NCBI GenBank assembly: GCA_964450405.1
Contig: CAYVCQ010000007.1
Location: forward strand, 62,001 to 126,000
Length of the DNA stretch: 64,000 nt
Source: WRGT01 sp964450405
GTDB taxonomy: Bacteria; Spirochaetota; UBA4802; UBA5550
Reading direction: 5' to 3'
The translations under genes and the position numbers were made by a program. Below the pieces are notes generated by a model. The model was not told the DNA's origin and did not search any database. It saw only the letters and a program-made list of their open reading frames with translations. Numbering within the stretch: the stretch's first letter is position 1; the number at the start of each line of letters is the position of its first letter. Below, piece after piece: positions 51,363-59,643 of this stretch.

Positions 51363-52028
51363 ATGAAAAAATATAACAGGGAACTGTTTGACAGGCTACC
51401 GGCAGAAAAACGGGAAAAGATTATCCGTATAGCAGCTGAGGAATTTGCACAGATGGGTTATGCTCACACAAATACAAATATTATTGCCGACAAGGCCGGT
51501 ATCAGCGTTGGAGCCCTTTTCAAATATTTCGGAAACAAAGAAAACTGTTTTCTTACCGTGCTTTCCGAAGGGCTTAAACAACTTGAAAACTCGCTCAGAG
51601 AAATTATGTCGGGAAAAGAACCTATACTGGAAAAAATAGAAAAAGTATTAAAACTTATCCCTGAACATACAAAGTTACATGGCGAAATGATCCGTCTCTA
51701 TTTTGAAGTTACGCATCACGGTGAAATCGAAAGCATAAAAGAGTTCGGTAAAAAATTTGAAGGTATAAGTGCAAAAGCCTATCTTCAAATTATGAAAGAG
51801 GCAAAGAAAGAGGGTCTTCTCCCTGCAAATGCCGATGTGAATGTCTACGCCTTCTGTCTTGATAATCTCTTCATGATGATGCAGTTTTCTTACGCATGCA
51901 GCTATTATCAGCAGCGCAAGGATATATATCTTGGGGAGAAAAAATCCAGAAATGACTCCCTTGTGACTAAACAGATAATGCAGTTCATTACAGGGGCTAT
52001 TGCTCCGGGAGCTTTAAAAAATGAATAA
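51363..52028 (+). CDS. TetR-family transcriptional regulator
   Basis: 221 residues. N-terminal helix-turn-helix: ERLPAEKREKIIRIAAEEFA-like start, then NTNIIADKAGISVGALFKYF (34-53). The C-terminal domain (LEKVLKLIPEHTKLHGEMIR and onward) is helical and diverse, so the ligand is unknown. It overlaps the FGGY kinase gene by eight bases, so regulator, kinase and transporter form one transcript. Probably binds the palindrome at 51014-51049. Confidence 0.85.
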   Translation: MKKYNRELFDRLPAEKREKIIRIAAEEFAQMGYAHTNTNIIADKAGISVGALFKYFGNKENCFLTVLSEGLKQLENSLREIMSGKEPILEKIEKVLKLIPEHTKLHGEMIRLYFEVTHHGEIESIKEFGKKFEGISAKAYLQIMKEAKKEGLLPANADVNVYAFCLDNLFMMMQFSYACSYYQQRKDIYLGEKKSRNDSLVTKQIMQFITGAIAPGALKNE

Positions 52029-53622
52029 CAAAGATTATATTATAGCATATGATATCGGCACCACCGGTGTAAAGACTTGCCTCTTTGCTCTTGAAAATAC
52101 TCTTGAGCTTAAAGCAGAATCACTAAAGGGTTACGATCTTATAATCGGTGAAGGGGGACGGGCAGAACAGGATCCGGACCAGTGGTGGAGTTCGATGTGT
52201 GAATCTACCAAGGAAGTTCTTGCTCAAACCTCAGTCGATCCTGCCCTGGTTAAGGGGATATCATTCTGCTCTCAGATGCAGGGCCTTGTTCTTGTCAATA
52301 AAGAAGGAAAACATCTCCGCCCGGCAATGAGCTACATGGATCAGCGTGCCGCCATTCAGAAACACAATGGAATTGAGAATGGAATACAGATTGCCGGGGT
52401 TAACGTTTTCAAACTGCTCCCCTGGTTATGGATTGCTGGAGCTGTGGGAGCCAGCGTCAAGGACCCAATATGGAAATATCACTGGGTAAGAGACAATGAG
52501 CCGGATGTATTTAAACAGGTACACAAATGGCTTGATGTGAAGGAATACCTCATAGCACGGGCGACAGGGCGATTTATAATGACCAGGGATTCCGCCTTCG
52601 CGACATTCATGTACGACTCAAGGCCCGGAAAGTTCAGATGGAGCAAAAGACTCTGCAGAATGCTCAATGTAGACTTCAGTCATCTTCCCGAAGTAATTGA
52701 ATCTACAGACTGTGCGGGTGAACTCCTCAAAGACAAGGCAACAGAACTTGGGCTTATCCCCGGGATAAAAATATTCGGAGGGGGAGGTGATGCCTCACTG
52801 ATAGGTATCGGTTCAGGGGCTGTTGATCCGGGGGATACACATATCTACATCGGCACATCGGGATGGGTCTCCACTGTGACCGATAAAAGAAAGGTAGATA
52901 TAAACTATATGATAGCATCTGTTGTTGGCGCTCAAAACGGATTGTATAATTATTTCGCCGAACAGGAGACTTCCGGCAAATGCCTTGAATGGGTAAAGAA
53001 CCATCTTGCCCTCGACGAGATAGGAATATATCTTGAGAAGAAGCATATCACCGATGATCCTGCCGGCATATTCCGTACCCTTTATGACTATCTCACATAC
53101 ACTATGACAGAGATACCGGCAGGGAGTAACGGAGTTATATTCACTCCATGGCTTCATGGAAACCGATGCCCATTTGAAGATCCCTCGGCCCGCGGTATGT
53201 TTTTCAATCTCAGCCTTACTACCGGTAAGCGCGCAATGATACGCGCGGTTGTTGAAGGGATCTGTTTCCACAAAAGATGGATGCTTGAAGCTCAGGAAAC
53301 CAAGATTAAAACTTCAAAGGCACTACGGTTTGCAGGAGGTGGGGCCCTCTCTGCCCTGACATGCCAGATCCTTGCTGATATCACAGGAAGAACTGTTGAA
53401 ACCATAAATAATCCGCAGAACGCCGGCGCGATGGGTGCTGCACTTATCTGCGCCGTGGGACTCGGAAGAATTCCGTCATTCCGTGATGCAAAAAAGTATA
53501 TTAAAGCATCAGAGGTTTACACTCCGGATGAAAAAAACAGAGCCGTATACAATAAAAATTTTGAAGTATTTAAAAAACTCTACTCATCGAACAAAAAACT
53601 TTTTAAAATACTTAATGGATAA
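52021..53622 (+). CDS. FGGY-family carbohydrate kinase (xylulokinase-like)
   Basis: 533 residues. Actin-fold kinase: AYDIGTTGVKTCLFALENTL (phosphate-1), QMQGLVLVNKEGKHLRPAMS, GGGGDASLIGIGSGAVDPGD, HIYIGTSGW, and RFAGGGALSALTCQILADIT with NNPQNAGAMGAALICAVGLG at the C-terminus. Family members phosphorylate xylulose, ribulose, erythritol or related polyols. Between tetR and an MFS transporter, so it probably acts on an imported sugar whose phosphate the divergent aldolase splits. Exact substrate unknown. Confidence 0.85.
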   Translation: MNNKDYIIAYDIGTTGVKTCLFALENTLELKAESLKGYDLIIGEGGRAEQDPDQWWSSMCESTKEVLAQTSVDPALVKGISFCSQMQGLVLVNKEGKHLRPAMSYMDQRAAIQKHNGIENGIQIAGVNVFKLLPWLWIAGAVGASVKDPIWKYHWVRDNEPDVFKQVHKWLDVKEYLIARATGRFIMTRDSAFATFMYDSRPGKFRWSKRLCRMLNVDFSHLPEVIESTDCAGELLKDKATELGLIPGIKIFGGGGDASLIGIGSGAVDPGDTHIYIGTSGWVSTVTDKRKVDINYMIASVVGAQNGLYNYFAEQETSGKCLEWVKNHLALDEIGIYLEKKHITDDPAGIFRTLYDYLTYTMTEIPAGSNGVIFTPWLHGNRCPFEDPSARGMFFNLSLTTGKRAMIRAVVEGICFHKRWMLEAQETKIKTSKALRFAGGGALSALTCQILADITGRTVETINNPQNAGAMGAALICAVGLGRIPSFRDAKKYIKASEVYTPDEKNRAVYNKNFEVFKKLYSSNKKLFKILNG

Positions 53623-53653
53623 AAATTTATAAAATATTATCCAGGAGGGATAA

Positions 53654-55264
53654 ATGGATAAGATGAACTACAAAGTCTATCCGTACAGATGGATTGTACT
53701 GTTCGGATACATGCTAATTACAACTGCAATTCTTGTACAATGGGTAGCGCATGCATCTGTTGCAAGAACAGCCGAGTCATACTATGCCGGACAGTTTAAT
53801 CCAGCGTCTCTTTATAATATCGATCTACTGGCTACTCTGTACATGATAGTATATCTTATCATGAGCATCCCTGCATCATATATAATTGACAGATATGGCA
53901 TACGAATCAGCCTGGGACTTGGTTCAATACTGACTGCAGCGGCAGGTCTGGCCAAGGGAATCTGGATCGATATTTTTCTGGCACAGGTTATTTTTCAGTT
54001 TGTCCTTGCTGTTGCTCAACCCTTTATACTAAACGCAATTACATCAATTGCTGTCCGCTGGTTTCCCGTCAGGGAGAGAGGAATTGCATCGGGAATTGCA
54101 ACTTTGTCGCAATATATTGGTCTTATTATAGGTATAGGCATTACCCCTTTGATGATTGTAACAGATCCTTCCAGTATTAATTATGGTCATGGTTTTGAGA
54201 AAGCTTTTATGATATATGGTATCGGTTCTTTCGCTGCAGGTATTCTCGCATTGATTATGATAAAAGAGAAGCCCCCAACTCCTCCCGGCGCAGAAAGATT
54301 AATTCATCAGAATTTCTTCAAAGGCCTCAGTGATATCATGAAAAAAAGCGACATGATAATACTGCTTATTCTCTTTCTTATAGGTCTTGGCATCTTCAAT
54401 TCAATTTTTTCTTTAATGGATCCCATTGCAGGAAATATCGGTGCAAAGGATTCTGACGGGCTTATCGGTATATTCATGATTATCGGCGGTATAATCGGTG
54501 CGGTGGTAATTCCGCTTTTATCAGATAAATTCAGAAGGAGAAAATTTTTTCTGATCATATGTGTCATTATAATGATACCGGGAATGTGTGGACTATCACT
54601 GGTTAAGTATATTAATCCGCATGAATATAAGTGGGAGGTAATTTCTGCTCCTCAGGATATGTCTTCAATGAATACAGATATTCCTCACCCCGATTATATA
54701 GTAAAAGCAAACGGTGAGTTTGTATTCAAATTCACACTGAGTATTAAAGGGAATGTGATTGATTCCAGAACTGTTAAATATCTGGCGGTTGATAAAACAT
54801 CTGCTGAATATGCTTCTTACCGTAACGCTTTAGCAGACAGCAGTATAAATTCCATCCCCGATCGATTCAAAGCCTACGACAAAGTTGTAGTTAATGATGA
54901 GAAAATACTCATGGATGGTTCGAAAAAAGATGACGGTATTATCAGGATTATTTACACCCTTGCGATTATTTCAGGTTTTATTTTAGGATTTTCAATTATG
55001 TCCGCAGGTCCGCTGGCTTTCCAGTATGCCGCCGAGGTTACATATCCGGCTGCTGAATCCATATCGAACGGGCTGCTTCTACTTGTTGGAAATTTCTCTG
55101 GAATGATTTTTGTTCTGGCAATGTCTTCAAATAACCGGATATATCTGAATGGATTTATGATCTCTTTTTCTTTTTTCATGGTTATACTTCTCATTGCTAC
55201 CCTGTTTTTAAAGGAGTCTCCGATGATTATAACCGAGGAGGATAGAATCAGTAAAACCGGGTAA
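53654..55264 (+). CDS. MFS transporter with a large periplasmic insert
   Basis: 536 residues. About 12 membrane helices; TM1 begins WIVLFGYMLITTAILVQW. Between TM9 (FFLIICVIIMIPGMCGLSLV, ~297-316) and TM10 (~433-455) there is a soluble insert of roughly 110 residues (EVISAPQDMSSMNTDIPHPD to KILMDGSKKDDG) placed in the periplasmic loop. Most MFS proteins have a short loop there. RBS AGGAGGG. It follows the kinase by 31 bases. Probably the importer for the kinase substrate. Confidence 0.75.
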   Translation: MDKMNYKVYPYRWIVLFGYMLITTAILVQWVAHASVARTAESYYAGQFNPASLYNIDLLATLYMIVYLIMSIPASYIIDRYGIRISLGLGSILTAAAGLAKGIWIDIFLAQVIFQFVLAVAQPFILNAITSIAVRWFPVRERGIASGIATLSQYIGLIIGIGITPLMIVTDPSSINYGHGFEKAFMIYGIGSFAAGILALIMIKEKPPTPPGAERLIHQNFFKGLSDIMKKSDMIILLILFLIGLGIFNSIFSLMDPIAGNIGAKDSDGLIGIFMIIGGIIGAVVIPLLSDKFRRRKFFLIICVIIMIPGMCGLSLVKYINPHEYKWEVISAPQDMSSMNTDIPHPDYIVKANGEFVFKFTLSIKGNVIDSRTVKYLAVDKTSAEYASYRNALADSSINSIPDRFKAYDKVVVNDEKILMDGSKKDDGIIRIIYTLAIISGFILGFSIMSAGPLAFQYAAEVTYPAAESISNGLLLLVGNFSGMIFVLAMSSNNRIYLNGFMISFSFFMVILLIATLFLKESPMIITEEDRISKTG

Positions 55265-55299
55265 TACCGGATTAAAAAAATGCTGCATAAAAGTTATCC

Positions 55300-55331
55300 G
55301 TTTGTCATAGCGGAATACCGTTATGACAAAC
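55300..55331. terminator. Hairpin after the MFS gene
   Basis: GTTTGTCATA (55300-55309) and TATGACAAAC (55322-55331) with an inner CGG AATA CCG stem. Strong dyad 35 bases after the MFS stop. There is no T-run, so termination may be inefficient or the hairpin may mark the end of the copy B element on the minus strand. Confidence 0.5.
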
Positions 55332-55603
55332 AATGACATTGAGCTGCCATATCAGCCACCTATCTATATTAAAACACAATAAAATTTTAACCGAAAGACT
55401 TCAGCTCTTTTGTACAAACTGCAATAGGTTACATTAAGATGTTGCTTTACAATAGATTTCATAAAGGTTAAATGCGTTTTCTTCTCTTTAAATTCAGGAT
55501 TTAAAACATTAACTCATAGTTTCTTTAAGAGAGACCTTTCAAATATTTTTCGGGAAAAACTTGAAAAAAGTAATTTTTATAATTATACTGACTGAACAGT
55601 CGG
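55332..55603 (-). ncRNA. Candidate small RNA or regulatory element, copy B
   Basis: 55391-55603 repeats the sequence of 47895-48094. On the minus strand TTGAAA precedes the conserved CTCTTAAAGAAACTATGAGT, and the dyad CTGACTGAACAGTCGG (55588-55603) lies upstream, as in copy A. A hairpin at 55300-55331 lies at the same relative distance as the terminator of copy A. It is upstream of the solute-binding protein gene on the opposite strand, so it could also be its leader region. Confidence 0.4.
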
Positions 55604-55724
55604 AATTTAATTTAACCCTGACTGCAAAGATATAATCAAGTGAGACATTAGACAAAATATCCGGGTCATGTTTCTCAAATTAAGATTATATTGCATAATA
55701 ATACTATTAGGAAGGAGATAGACT

Positions 55725-56456
55725 ATGAAAAAGTTAACGATTCCTGCTGTTATTTTAACAGCAACAATCCTTATTTCAATCATCACAACTGTAATAGCGC
55801 AAACCAACACTACTTATAAAATCGGTACTTTCCCGATACCACTTATGGTGGAGGATAAAGATAGGGGTGTTTTTATAGATCTTCTTAAAGAGATCGAAAA
55901 GAGATCTGATATAAGGCTTGAAATAGTTGTATATCCTGCTAAAAGGACTATTTCTGAATTCTCAGATAAAAGCATAATCGGCTTTTTCCCGGCACTGGAT
56001 GTGAGTATACCTAAGGAAGTAGCCGCGTCAAAAGAGATTTATATCAAAGAGGATTTTGCTTTTGTTAAACAGGGAACTCCCATACCGCAAAAAATTAAGG
56101 ATCTTGAAGGGAAAACAATAGGTCTTACTATGGGTTATCCATATGCTAAAGAGATAATTGGCAATGACAAAATTCATAAAGATTACGCCAACGATGATGT
56201 AACGAATGTAAAAAAACTTTCCGCGAAGCGATTTGACGTGTTTGTTGTTGAGGAAAAGTCAGGCTTGAAGGCGATTGAACAGAGTGGTGAAAAAGATATA
56301 ATATATAACAAATCCACACCTCTTTCGAAACAGAGAGTTTATTTTGCTTTTCAAAATACTCCTGAAGGGCAGTCTCTGGCTAAAAAATTTTCCGAGGCTC
56401 TCGATTCAATGAAGAAAGATGGCACTTTCGCCGCTATAATGAAAAAAGCCAAGTAA
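55725..56456 (+). CDS. Periplasmic solute-binding protein (family 3-like)
   Basis: 243 residues. A signal peptide (1-~26, ending TTVIAQT) precedes a two-lobed binding fold: YKIGTFPIPLMVEDKDRGVF, then IKDLEGKTIGLTMGYPYAKE and KKLSAKRFDVFVVEEKSGLK. The pattern is SBP_bac_3 (amino acid/polar solute). No ABC permease or ATPase follows; it stands alone, so it may serve a distant transporter or a sensor. RBS GGAAGGAG. A terminator follows. Confidence 0.75.
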   Translation: MKKLTIPAVILTATILISIITTVIAQTNTTYKIGTFPIPLMVEDKDRGVFIDLLKEIEKRSDIRLEIVVYPAKRTISEFSDKSIIGFFPALDVSIPKEVAASKEIYIKEDFAFVKQGTPIPQKIKDLEGKTIGLTMGYPYAKEIIGNDKIHKDYANDDVTNVKKLSAKRFDVFVVEEKSGLKAIEQSGEKDIIYNKSTPLSKQRVYFAFQNTPEGQSLAKKFSEALDSMKKDGTFAAIMKKAK

Positions 56457-56533
56457 ATTGTCTTTTATTTTGCATCCGGCTTATCATTAACCATAGCCTT
56501 CATCAATAATGATACACTTCCAGCTCATGGAGC

Positions 56534-56588
56534 AAGGATTTGTAAGTGAATATAGTATTCACCTACAAATCCTTTGGAAATTTTTTTA
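56534..56588 (+). terminator. Intrinsic terminator of the solute-binding protein gene
   Basis: AAGGATTTGTAAGTGAATA (56534-56552), loop, TATTCACCTACAAATCCTT (56556-56574), then GGAAATTTTTTT. Near-perfect 19-base stem with a T-run on the plus strand. Confidence 0.8.
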
Positions 56589-56608
56589 GAACTTACCGCA
56601 TTTATCAG

Positions 56609-57826
56609 TTAATTCTGCCTATACCCGCTGAAAAAATGTTCGATCCTCGAGGAAGCAGTTTCCAGAATATCAACTCTCGGCAAAAAAACTATCCGGAAGT
56701 GATCAGGACCTGGCCAGTTAAAACCGGTTCCCTGAACAATGAGTACCCGTTCTGCAAGAAGAAGATCAAGCGCAAACTTCTGATCATCCTTTATATTAAA
56801 TTTCTTCACATCAATCTTCGGGAAGCAATACAAAGCCCCCTGAGGTTTTACGCATGATATTCCGGGAATCTCATTCATTCTCTTGTAGATATAATCCCTC
56901 TGCTCGTAAAGTCTCCCGCCGGGTTTTGTCAGATCATAAATACTCTGGTATCCGCCAAGTGCTGTCTGCACTACAAACTGCGACGGCACATTAGAACAGA
57001 GACGCATCGACGAGAGCATTTCAAGTCCCTCAATGTAACTCGACGCTTCACCCTTATTTCCGGAAAGTATCATCCAGCCGGTGCGGTAACCTGCAGCACG
57101 ATAGGCCTTTGACAAACCGTTAAATGTCACTACCAGAACACTGTCCGTCAGGGAGGCCAGAGAAATATGCTCTGCATCATCATACAGAATTTTATCATAG
57201 ATTTCATCGGCAAAGATAATCAGCTCATGCTTCTCGGCAAATTTAACTATTTTTTCAAGGATCTCTTTCGGATAAACCGAACCTGTGGGATTATTGGGAT
57301 TTATTACCACAATCCCCTTAGTCTTCAACGTTATCTTTTTCTCCATATCGGCAAGATCAGGATACCAGTTAGACTGTTCATCGCAGAGATAGTGAACCGG
57401 TTTACCGCCGGAGAGATTCACTGCTGCTGTCCACAACGGATAATCCGGTGCCGGAATTAATATCTCATTTCCAGTATTTAAAAGGCCCTGCATTGCCATT
57501 ACAATAAGTTCGCTGGCTCCGTTTCCCATAAAAACATCTTCAATGGTAACACCGTGTATATTCTTCTGCTGAGCATACTGCATAACAGCTTTACGGGCAA
57601 CAAAGAGTCCCTTTGAAACGCAATAACCGTCGGCTTTTGGCAGATTAATAATGAAGTCGTGTACTATTTCTTCAGGCGCATTAAGGTCAAAAGGCGCGGG
57701 ATTCCCGATGTTGAGTTTTATAACCTGGAAACCATCCTCTTCTAGGCGCTTTGCTTCTTTAAGAACAGGTCCGCGGATATCGTAGCATACATCATTCAGC
57801 TTGTTGGATTTTTTTACGATGGCCAT
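56609..57826 (-). CDS. alaA: Alanine aminotransferase AlaA-like
   Basis: 405 residues, the length of AlaA (YfbQ). Seen: VCYDIRGPVLKEAKRLEEDG (N-terminal AlaA pattern), KLNIGNPAPFDLNAPEEI, INPNNPTGSVYPKE, and the PLP lysine in FNGLSKAYRAAGYRTGWM. It moves amino groups between glutamate and pyruvate or 2-oxo acids. RBS ATAGGAG. Its N-terminal region is characteristic enough for a gene-level call. Single gene, convergent with the solute-binding protein. Confidence 0.88.
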   Translation of the reverse strand: MAIVKKSNKLNDVCYDIRGPVLKEAKRLEEDGFQVIKLNIGNPAPFDLNAPEEIVHDFIINLPKADGYCVSKGLFVARKAVMQYAQQKNIHGVTIEDVFMGNGASELIVMAMQGLLNTGNEILIPAPDYPLWTAAVNLSGGKPVHYLCDEQSNWYPDLADMEKKITLKTKGIVVINPNNPTGSVYPKEILEKIVKFAEKHELIIFADEIYDKILYDDAEHISLASLTDSVLVVTFNGLSKAYRAAGYRTGWMILSGNKGEASSYIEGLEMLSSMRLCSNVPSQFVVQTALGGYQSIYDLTKPGGRLYEQRDYIYKRMNEIPGISCVKPQGALYCFPKIDVKKFNIKDDQKFALDLLLAERVLIVQGTGFNWPGPDHFRIVFLPRVDILETASSRIEHFFSGYRQN

Positions 57827-57919
57827 GGGATCTCCTATATATTATTTAATTATAACAACATATCCATTTAAAAGCAACAAATTCATTACACGCGTATGAT
57901 TTGCTTACTGAATACTTTT

Positions 57920-58882
57920 TTAATTCTCCGTGATTTTTTCGTCAAACACTTCATCATCCTCCCTTGCACTATTCCGTGGAGTATTACTTAAAAATGAAAG
58001 CAGCGTTTCCCCGTACATCATAAGTGCCAGTCCGGTTAAAATAATCGGCATCCCTATAAATAGAATTGAAGTCGGCTCCTCCTTCCCTAGAAAAATTCCC
58101 AGCAGTACTGCAATAAGCGGATTGATTATAGCATAACTTGAAATTCGAATTGCCGGTTCATGACTCAGCAGATAATTGTACGCGTAAAATCCTGCAGCTC
58201 CAAGAATTGTAAGATACGTGAGCCCTCCCAATGACCGGAAAGAAAACTCATGAATCATCTGCGGCAGAGGTCTGTATATAAACGATGACAAAACAAGCGC
58301 AACAATTCCTGCATAAAACATCTGCATACCGCTGTTGATAAAATTACTGGAGTGTGTTTGTAATTTATGTCCCACGCTTGTGGCAAATCCCCAGAACAGA
58401 AACCCTGCCAGAACAAGTCCAAGATGAAAACTGAATCTGAATGAACTGTTTCCGTTATACAGAATTAACCCGACACCTGCTACTCCCATAATCATACCAG
58501 CTAACCTGATGCGCGAAAGTCTCTCTTTAAAAAAAACTCTGTTAAAAAAAGCAATACAGAAGGGGGAAGAAGAAACAATCAGAGAGGCAATATAACTGTC
58601 TACTTTTTTCTCTGCCCATGTTATTAACCCGTTACCTAGAAGAATAAGAAATGTTCCGAGGAATATTGCCGATAATATCTCATTTCTTTTAGGGAATTTT
58701 CGTATTTTACCGCTGAAAATTCCTATAATAATAAAAACAACTCCCCCCAGAAAAAATCTGGATCCTACCACGTAAAACGGAGGTATGGTCTCCACCGCCC
58801 ATTTGATCCCGAGATAGGTCGAACCCCAAACTATATAAATTGCAAAGTACGACAGAATAACGCCGATATTATTTTTTTTCAT
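57920..58882 (-). CDS. EamA/DMT-family transporter
   Basis: 320 residues, ten helices in two repeated halves. YIVWGSTYLGIKWAVETIPP opens the first half, and the second half contains YLTILGAAGFYAYNYLLSHE (RhaT/EamA pattern) and NPLIAVLLGIFLGKE. Members export amino acids or metabolites. Followed on the minus strand only by the DUF559 element. Substrate unknown. Confidence 0.85.
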   Translation of the reverse strand: MKKNNIGVILSYFAIYIVWGSTYLGIKWAVETIPPFYVVGSRFFLGGVVFIIIGIFSGKIRKFPKRNEILSAIFLGTFLILLGNGLITWAEKKVDSYIASLIVSSSPFCIAFFNRVFFKERLSRIRLAGMIMGVAGVGLILYNGNSSFRFSFHLGLVLAGFLFWGFATSVGHKLQTHSSNFINSGMQMFYAGIVALVLSSFIYRPLPQMIHEFSFRSLGGLTYLTILGAAGFYAYNYLLSHEPAIRISSYAIINPLIAVLLGIFLGKEEPTSILFIGMPIILTGLALMMYGETLLSFLSNTPRNSAREDDEVFDEKITEN

Positions 58883-58993
58883 TATTTTTGACCATGCCTC
58901 GATTAGGAATTATGCACATTTACTGCTACCCGATTATTACTTCAAGATGTTTATCCGCAAATTTAATACTGTAGAATAAAAATTTGGCTCTTC

Positions 58994-59504
58994 CCGGAAT
59001 GTTGAGATAATAATTAATCTAATTCAAACCTTCCTGCCCCCTATCCCCCGGAGGGGGCACCGGGTATTTCAATTATATCGCTGTTAGTTTTATTCTTATC
59101 ATTTCTTTTACAATTCCAATATTATTTAATACATCTTCATCTTTAATCCGCAATGTATCGATTCCAATACTAATCAGGAATTCATCCCAGTATCTATCGT
59201 ATTCTTTTTGTGAATCATGAGTTTTTCTATCTATTTCAATAGCAAGAAGCTTTTCATGACAGTAAATATCAAGAATATAACGATATAGCGGATGCTGACA
59301 CCTGAATTTATATCCACTCACCTGTTTCATTCGGAGTACTGACCATAATTTTTTTTCTGACACGGTCATGTTGTTTCGAAGATCTTTTGCAATCTCAACG
59401 ATATAAGCAGGTGTTTTAATATTGTTACGATTCATAATTTCCCTTTGCGTGCCCCCTCCGGGGGACAGGGGGATATAGAATTCTCAATTACCCCAACATT
59501 TCGG
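58994..59504. mobile_element. DUF559-containing element with inverted repeat ends
   Basis: Inner arms: 59037-59060 (CCCCCTATCCCCCGGAGGGG then GCAC) and 59449-59472, whose reverse complement is identical at 23 of 24 bases. Outer arms: CCGGAATGTTGAGATAAT (58994-59011) and the reverse complement of 59487-59504, CCGAAATGTTGGGGTAAT (15/18); similarity continues outward to about 58976 and 59523. Inside is one gene, the DUF559 nuclease. No clear target-site duplication. The deletion derivative at 38.1-38.3 kb shares both arms and the gene start. Confidence 0.7.
59073..59435 (-). CDS. DUF559-family endonuclease-like protein
   Basis: 120 residues. The family pattern is clear: NMTVSEKKLWSVLRMKQVSG, FRCQHPLYRYILDIYCHEKL and LAIEIDRKTHD, giving the acidic trio D56, E67, D69 and H73 of the restriction-endonuclease-like (Vsr-related) fold. 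RBS AAGGGA before ATG. It is the only gene in the inverted-repeat element. Family members are common, small and of unknown function; here its location suggests that it moves with, or processes, the palindromic ends. Nuclease activity is inferred from the motif. Confidence 0.85.
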   Translation of the reverse strand: MNRNNIKTPAYIVEIAKDLRNNMTVSEKKLWSVLRMKQVSGYKFRCQHPLYRYILDIYCHEKLLAIEIDRKTHDSQKEYDRYWDEFLISIGIDTLRIKDEDVLNNIGIVKEMIRIKLTAI

Positions 59505-59643
59505 AATGAGCTAAAAATTTTAAAATTCCCTGCTGCAAAACAGAATTGAGATATTTAATAAACCATCTCATATAACATTCTTGACACCAGACTGCATGGG
59601 TTGGTCTACTAATTACGTTTAAAATTTCATCGGAGGAGCGGAG

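Noticed and set aside
52813..53271. 152-codon minus-strand frame inside the FGGY kinase gene
   Set aside because: Antisense to a clear kinase gene, with no RBS or domain.
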